A DNA stretch of 9,637 nt. Origin: CAZTAR01 sp043813895 (GTDB taxonomy: Bacteria; Planctomycetota; Phycisphaerae; UBA1845; UTPLA1). The position numbers and the translations under genes were made by a program. The notes beneath the pieces are model-generated. The model was not told the DNA's origin. It made no database searches and was given only the letters and a program-made list of their open reading frames with translations. Below are positions 6,309 through 9,637 of the stretch, one piece after another (positions within the stretch are counted from its first letter, which is position 1; each line of letters starts with the position of its first letter). The stretch covers positions 1 to 9,637 of the forward strand of contig JBDRKQ010000185.1 in the NCBI GenBank assembly GCA_043813895.1. Direction: 5' to 3'.

Positions 6309-6335
6309 GTGCCACTGGCGGCTCGCCCGCCAGTG
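6309..6335. repeat. 27-base hairpin repeat, copy 1
   Basis: CACTGGCGG (6313-6321) pairs with CCGCCAGTG (6327-6335) around CTCGC. With four preceding bases the unit matches 8383-8409 at 26 of 27 positions; the one difference is a C/T in the loop. TGCCACACT follows at 6341-6349. It looks like a REP-type dispersed intergenic palindrome. Its mobility and function cannot be judged from one window. Confidence 0.75.
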
Positions 6336-6492
6336 TGTTGTGCCACACTTGGCTGCGACGCATAACCTCGCGCCGGATAGGGTACCTCGGAATGGCGAAC
6401 GGTGTCCAGCCCCGCAGCCGTGTAGTCCGAAAAAAGCAGCCCGAGAACCCGACGCCACTGTTCCTCTGGCGAGGAATCGTCGCAAACCACCG

Positions 6493-6522
6493 ACTATAGT
6501 AACCGAGAATGACCGGCATCAA
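6493..6522 (-). promoter_or_regulatory. Possible promoter of the lipoprotein operon
   Basis: The minus strand reads TTGATG (6522-6517) and TATAGT (6498-6493), 18 bases apart; the -10 matches at 5 of 6 positions and the -35 at 4 of 6. The leader would be about 245 bases and include both hairpins. The -10 sits in the palindrome ACTATAGT (6493-6500), so a plus-strand -10 is equally present, but I see no matching plus-strand -35. Confidence 0.3.
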
Positions 6523-6566
6523 CGAACTCATGGCGACACGCCGCCGCTGACCCGATCTATGCGATA

Positions 6567-6645
6567 GCACGCGCTTTGCACGCGCAGCAGGGGAATCCGA
6601 GGCCGCCCCGGCGCTGGCATGACGCCGGGCGGCTTACGCCGGGCG
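6567..6645. repeat. Short direct repeats upstream of the protease gene
   Basis: GCACGCGC occurs twice (6567-6574 and 6578-6585), 11 bases apart start to start, about one helical turn. Further down, CGCCGGGCG occurs twice (6623-6631 and 6637-6645), 14 bases apart, ending just before the ribosome binding site. They may be binding sites for a regulator of the protease; chance in GC-rich DNA is a real alternative. Confidence 0.35.
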
Positions 6646-6661
6646 ATGTGGAGGATCAACT

Positions 6662-8245
6662 GTGGCTTGGAACAGAAGGACACTCGCCCGCACCACGGCA
6701 GCCCTGTCCCTGGCAGGCCTACTCGCGGTCTCCCTCTCTCACGCCAACCTCGCCCGCCGCCTCGCCTATGCCGTCGAACGCGGCAGGCTCGACGCCGAGT
6801 TCGAACACATCGACAGACTCAACCTCGACGAAGTCGCCACGCTCGAACAGGTCTCGCACGGATTCAGCGTAATCGCCGAGGCCGTCAAGCCCTCCGTCGT
6901 CAACGTGAGGACGGTCAAGACAAATGCCGCTCTGGCCGAGGAATGGCAGAAACTCTTCGGAAACACCGAAATCCCGATCCAGCCCATCTCCGGAACCGGC
7001 AGTGGCGTCATCATCGACTCCGATGGCCACATCGTCACCAACCACCATGTCGTCGACGGAGCCGAGGTCATCCACGTCACACTGGACGACGGGCGTGAGT
7101 ACCGTGCAAGCTTCATCGGCTCCGACCACATGACGGATATCGCTGTCATCAAGATACAGGCCGACAACCTCCACCCTGCTCGACTCGGCGATTCCGACCT
7201 GCTCCAGGCCGGACACCTCGTCCTAGCCATGGGCAGTCCCTTCAGCCTGGCTCACAGCGTCTCACACGGCATCGTCAGCGCGCTCGGCCGAACGGACGTG
7301 AACGTCGACATCGACTACCAGAACTGGATTCAAACCGACGCCTCCATCAATCCCGGCAACTCCGGCGGACCGCTCATCAACACACGAGGCGAGGTCGTCG
7401 GCATCAGCGTCGCCATCGCGACCCATTCCGGCGGCTATCAGGGTGTGGGCTTTGCAATTCCCGCGAACGCCATCGCCCACATTGCCGACATCCTCAAGTC
7501 CGGACGGCCGATCGTACGCGGCTACCTGGGCGTCGAAATCGTCCAAGTCGATCCCAAGATCGCGAGCGCCTACGAACTCGAAACGCCCGGTGGCGTCTTC
7601 ATCCGGTACGTCGGTCGGGATTCCCCGGCCGCCAAGGGCGGCCTCTTGCCGGAAGACATCATCCTCGAAATCGAAGACGAGCCCATCAAGTCCAGGGAAC
7701 GCCTCCAGGAGTACGTCGCCAACTCGCCGCCGGACACATCGCTCCGTTTCGTTGTCTGGCGAAACGGAAACCGCAAGACGCTCAACATCACCGTGGGCAC
7801 GCAACCGGAGGACTTCTCGAGCATCGGCTCCATCCGACAGCTCGACCTGACACAGGCAGAGGAAGGGAATAATGCTGAGAAGCCGGCGCAACAAACGCCG
7901 CAATCCAACGAGACCATTGAGCCGAGTTCCGACGACGGAGAGGACCGCGTCGAGTTCGATCGGGTCGGCTTGGTCGTCAAAACCCTGACGCGAAACCTGG
8001 CACGGCAACACAACGTCCGCAGCCGTGTCAAGCACGGCGCACTCATCGTGAAGGTCCGCCCGGCAAGCGAGGCCTATGACGCAAACCTTCGCCGCGGATT
8101 TGTCATTACGGAAGCAAACGGCTTGCCAATCACCAAGGTCGCGGACTTAAGCGACGTCTTGACGCCCGCCAACCTCGCCAAGGGCGTCCGCCTGAAACTC
8201 GAACGGCGAGATGAAACCCTCTACGCCGTCCTCCAGGTGCGCTAG
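6662..8245 (+). CDS. HtrA/DegP-type periplasmic serine protease with two PDZ domains
   Basis: This 527-residue protein degrades, and in this family sometimes refolds, misfolded envelope proteins. The N terminus has N-R-R-T-L-A-R followed by a hydrophobic run (about 11-27), which is a signal peptide or anchor, so it acts outside the cytoplasm. The trypsin-like domain (about 65-280) has the full triad: His129 in T-N-H-H-V-V-D-G-A, Asp159 in M-T-D-I-A-V-I-K and Ser234 in P-G-N-S-G-G-P-L. PDZ1 covers about 286-378, beginning R-G-Y-L-G-V-E. A polar low-complexity linker (about 395-430, rich in Gln, Ser, Glu and Asp) precedes a more divergent PDZ2 (about 433-525). The length is slightly above E. 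coli DegP. The start is GTG 6662, with GGAGG 7 bases upstream. It is divergent from the lipoprotein operon, which hints at shared envelope-stress control (inference). I cannot decide between degP, degQ and mucD, so I give no symbol. Confidence 0.93.
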   Translation: MAWNRRTLARTTAALSLAGLLAVSLSHANLARRLAYAVERGRLDAEFEHIDRLNLDEVATLEQVSHGFSVIAEAVKPSVVNVRTVKTNAALAEEWQKLFGNTEIPIQPISGTGSGVIIDSDGHIVTNHHVVDGAEVIHVTLDDGREYRASFIGSDHMTDIAVIKIQADNLHPARLGDSDLLQAGHLVLAMGSPFSLAHSVSHGIVSALGRTDVNVDIDYQNWIQTDASINPGNSGGPLINTRGEVVGISVAIATHSGGYQGVGFAIPANAIAHIADILKSGRPIVRGYLGVEIVQVDPKIASAYELETPGGVFIRYVGRDSPAAKGGLLPEDIILEIEDEPIKSRERLQEYVANSPPDTSLRFVVWRNGNRKTLNITVGTQPEDFSSIGSIRQLDLTQAEEGNNAEKPAQQTPQSNETIEPSSDDGEDRVEFDRVGLVVKTLTRNLARQHNVRSRVKHGALIVKVRPASEAYDANLRRGFVITEANGLPITKVADLSDVLTPANLAKGVRLKLERRDETLYAVLQVR

Positions 8246-8296
8246 AAGGAGCAGGAGAGGAAAGAGGACAAGGGAGTAGGGAGTAGGGAAGACAAG
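8246..8296 (+). repeat. Purine-rich tract with GGGAGTA tandem repeat
   Basis: Directly after the protease stop, about 50 bases are almost all A and G on the plus strand. They include GGGAGTA-GGGAGTA-GGGA (8272-8289). There are only three GGG runs, one short of a standard G-quadruplex. It could be a slippage-generated spacer or part of a dispersed repeat. Confidence 0.5.
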
Positions 8297-8297
8297 C

Positions 8298-8347
8298 CCA
8301 CGGATCGCAATCCGTGGACTTCAAAGGAACACCTCGTGTTCCTTTGA
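8298..8347. repeat. Two adjacent perfect stem-loops after the protease gene
   Basis: The first pairs CCACGGAT (8298-8305) with ATCCGTGG (8310-8317) around CGCA. The second pairs TCAAAGGAACAC (8321-8332) with GTGTTCCTTTGA (8336-8347) around CTC, a 12-bp perfect stem. They lie three bases apart, 52 and 75 bases past the protease stop. A transcription-stopping or RNA-stabilising role is likely from position, but no T-run follows either on the plus strand. Confidence 0.55.
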
Positions 8348-8382
8348 CCATTCAACCCTCTCTAGAACGCTCACATGCTCGT

Positions 8383-8409
8383 GTGCCACTGGCGGCTTGC
8401 CCGCCAGTG
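8383..8409. repeat. 27-base hairpin repeat, copy 2
   Basis: CACTGGCGG (8387-8395) pairs with CCGCCAGTG (8401-8409) around CTTGC. It differs from the copy at 6309-6335 by one loop base. It sits directly before the promoter-like sequence of the glycosyltransferase gene. Confidence 0.75.
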
Positions 8410-8415
8410 CGATGC

Positions 8416-8443
8416 TTGACATCAACCCACCGACTGGTAGAAA
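8416..8443 (+). promoter_or_regulatory. Possible promoter of the glycosyltransferase gene
   Basis: TTGACA (8416-8421) is a perfect -35 and TAGAAA (8438-8443) a 4-of-6 -10, with a 16-base spacer. Transcription would begin near 8450, next to ATG 8452, so the message would be leaderless or nearly so, matching the lack of a good ribosome binding site there. Confidence 0.4.
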
Positions 8444-8451
8444 CACACACG

Positions 8452-9637
8452 ATGTCCCACAAGGTCCTACATCTGCTCTCACAGCGTCCTTCCTATACGG
8501 GTAGCGGCGTCTCCCTCGACGCGATCGTCCGCGCCGCAGCCAAGGCTGGCTGGGACCAACGCGTTGTCGTCGGTACGCCCCGCGACGACCCTGCACCCTC
8601 TATCGGCGGCCTGAATCCAACGCACGTCCTGCCGCTCGTTTTTGGCGATGGTGACCTCGACTTCCCGCTCCCCGGCATGAGCGACGTCATGCCCTACGAG
8701 AGCACACGCTGGGCCGACATGACGCCCGTGCAGCTCGACGCCTATCGCACCGCCTGGCTGCGACATCTCGAACCGATCGTTGCGCAGTTCAAGCCGGATG
8801 TCATACACAGCCGTCACATCTGGCTGCTCAGCTCGCTGGTCAAGAACGTCGCACCGGACATCCCGGTCGTCACGCATTGCCACGCGACCGGGCTGCGGCA
8901 GATGGCCCTCTGCCCCCACTTGGCGGACGAAGTGCGAACAGGCTGCGCCCGTAACGAACGCTTCCTCGTCCTCCACGAAGGGCACGCCGACGCCCTGGCG
9001 GAGACACTGCAAATAGACCGCACCCGAATCCACGTCGTCGGCGCCGGATACAACAGCACGGTATTCCACGCACGCGGCCGCACGCCCTCGCCCAACGCAA
9101 CTGGCCGCACCCGCCCGCCCCACGGCGCAGGCGACACCCCCCCCGCTCGCGATCTCCTGTACGTCGGCAAATACAGCCACGCCAAGGGAGTGCCGCAGTT
9201 GCTCGACGCCTTCGAACGCCTCGCCCGGCGGCAACTCGATCTGCGCCTCCACATCGCCGGCGAAGGGGCCGGTCCCGAGGCTGAAGCTCTGCGAAAGCGC
9301 ATGGCCGCCATGGCGCCGCGCGTGGTCATGCACGGACAGCTCGACCAGCCCGCGCTGGCCGGACTCATGCGGCGCTGCGCCGTGTTTGTCCTGCCGTCGT
9401 TCTACGAAGGGTTGCCGCTCGTCGTGGTGGAAGCGCTGGCGTGTGGATGCCGCGTCGTCTGCACAGACCTGCCCGGCCTGCGAAGCGCTTTCGGCAATGG
9501 CCCCGGCAGTGGCATCGGCGCAACCCCCATCCCCGCCCTCGATCGCATCCCCCTGCCCCGACTCATCGGACCCGACGTCCCCCACACGTCCGACCTCCCC
9601 GCCTTCGTCGATCGCCTCACGGCCGCCCTCGACGCCG
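8452..9637 (+). CDS. Glycosyltransferase, GT4-like (GT-B fold), C terminus beyond the window
   Basis: The frame is open from ATG 8452 to the window end, 395 codons, without a stop. The protein starts S-H-K-V-L-H-L-L-S-Q-R-P-S-Y-T-G-S-G-V, with the Gly-rich acceptor-side loop (17-19) typical of GT-B enzymes. D-V-I-H-S-R-H and T-H-C-H-A-T-G follow in the N-terminal half. The C-terminal half opens with L-Y-V-G-K-Y-S-H-A-K-G-V (236-247) and H-I-A-G-E-G. It then carries the retaining-enzyme motif E-G-L-P-L-V-V-V-E, that is E-x7-E at Glu319 and Glu327, which contacts the sugar nucleotide. It probably moves a sugar from a nucleotide donor onto a glycan, lipid or small acceptor in the cytoplasm; the specificity is unknown. 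No other sugar gene is visible in the window. A Pro/Arg/Gly-rich linker of about 25 residues (about 205-232) joins the two halves. The ribosome site is weak. Confidence 0.88.
   Translation, partial: MSHKVLHLLSQRPSYTGSGVSLDAIVRAAAKAGWDQRVVVGTPRDDPAPSIGGLNPTHVLPLVFGDGDLDFPLPGMSDVMPYESTRWADMTPVQLDAYRTAWLRHLEPIVAQFKPDVIHSRHIWLLSSLVKNVAPDIPVVTHCHATGLRQMALCPHLADEVRTGCARNERFLVLHEGHADALAETLQIDRTRIHVVGAGYNSTVFHARGRTPSPNATGRTRPPHGAGDTPPARDLLYVGKYSHAKGVPQLLDAFERLARRQLDLRLHIAGEGAGPEAEALRKRMAAMAPRVVMHGQLDQPALAGLMRRCAVFVLPSFYEGLPLVVVEALACGCRVVCTDLPGLRSAFGNGPGSGIGATPIPALDRIPLPRLIGPDVPHTSDLPAFVDRLTAALDA

Larger units (their letters stand above)
6243..6661. other. Divergent non-coding region between the lipoprotein operon and the protease gene
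   Basis: These 419 bases hold no convincing gene. They contain the leader of the lipoprotein operon with two stem-loops, a possible minus-strand promoter near 6493-6522, and two sets of short direct repeats upstream of the protease gene. Each is listed separately. Confidence 0.55.

Noticed and set aside
6243..6485. 81-residue N-terminal extension of the first lipoprotein
   Set aside because: It would bury the lipoprotein signal peptide inside the chain and bypass the strong GGAGGG site before ATG 6242.
5659..6567. 302-residue plus-strand frame opposite the first lipoprotein gene
   Set aside because: Antisense to a gene with a signal peptide, lipobox and good ribosome site; no domain or start signal of its own.
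8272..8289. G-quadruplex in the GGGAGTA repeat
   Set aside because: Only three runs of three G are present; a standard three-tier quadruplex needs four.
8479..9585. 368-residue minus-strand frame opposite the glycosyltransferase gene
   Set aside because: The plus strand has clear GT4 motifs. The antisense frame is Gly/Asp/Ala/Val-rich without domains, as expected when codons have GC-rich third positions.

Overview
This looks like a GC-rich bacterial chromosome segment, most likely from a planctomycete or a related lineage (inference). The support is a divergent DnaA whose helix-turn-helix reads G-N-K-N-H-T-T-V, two tandem DUF4097-type lipoproteins, and GC-rich hairpin repeats scattered between genes. 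There are no phage, plasmid, transposon, tRNA, rRNA or CRISPR signatures. I see eight protein genes; two of them run off the window edges.

Left part (1-1589), all on the minus strand: the 5' end of a gene for an exported protein (1-278, truncated by the window edge), a 62-residue unknown protein with a good ribosome binding site (547-735), and tag, DNA-3-methyladenine glycosylase I (1038-1589). A short divergent promoter region (1590-1797) separates tag from a two-part GNAT acetyltransferase on the plus strand (1798-2754).

Centre (2755-4546): dnaA follows a roughly 350-base non-coding region with several near-consensus DnaA boxes, AT-rich patches and a good sigma70-type promoter. It is a candidate for the replication origin or for dnaA autoregulation. 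The dnaA start is best placed at GTG 3107, behind a perfect AAGGAG. A 17-base element in the dnaA promoter spacer recurs with one mismatch in the leader of the acetyltransferase gene.

Right part (4651-9637): a minus-strand operon of two paralogous DUF4097-like lipoproteins converges on dnaA. It diverges from a plus-strand HtrA/DegP-type periplasmic serine protease with a complete catalytic triad and two PDZ domains, so the region looks like an envelope-related cluster (inference). A GT4-type glycosyltransferase starts at 8452 and leaves the window. The intergenic regions carry six perfect stem-loops. Two of these belong to a nearly identical 27-base element, and none has a T-tract.

I did not find a clearly new multi-gene system. 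The most interesting signals are non-coding: the hairpin repeat family, the element shared by the dnaA and acetyltransferase upstream regions, and the DnaA-box cluster. The tandem lipoproteins next to HtrA come after these.
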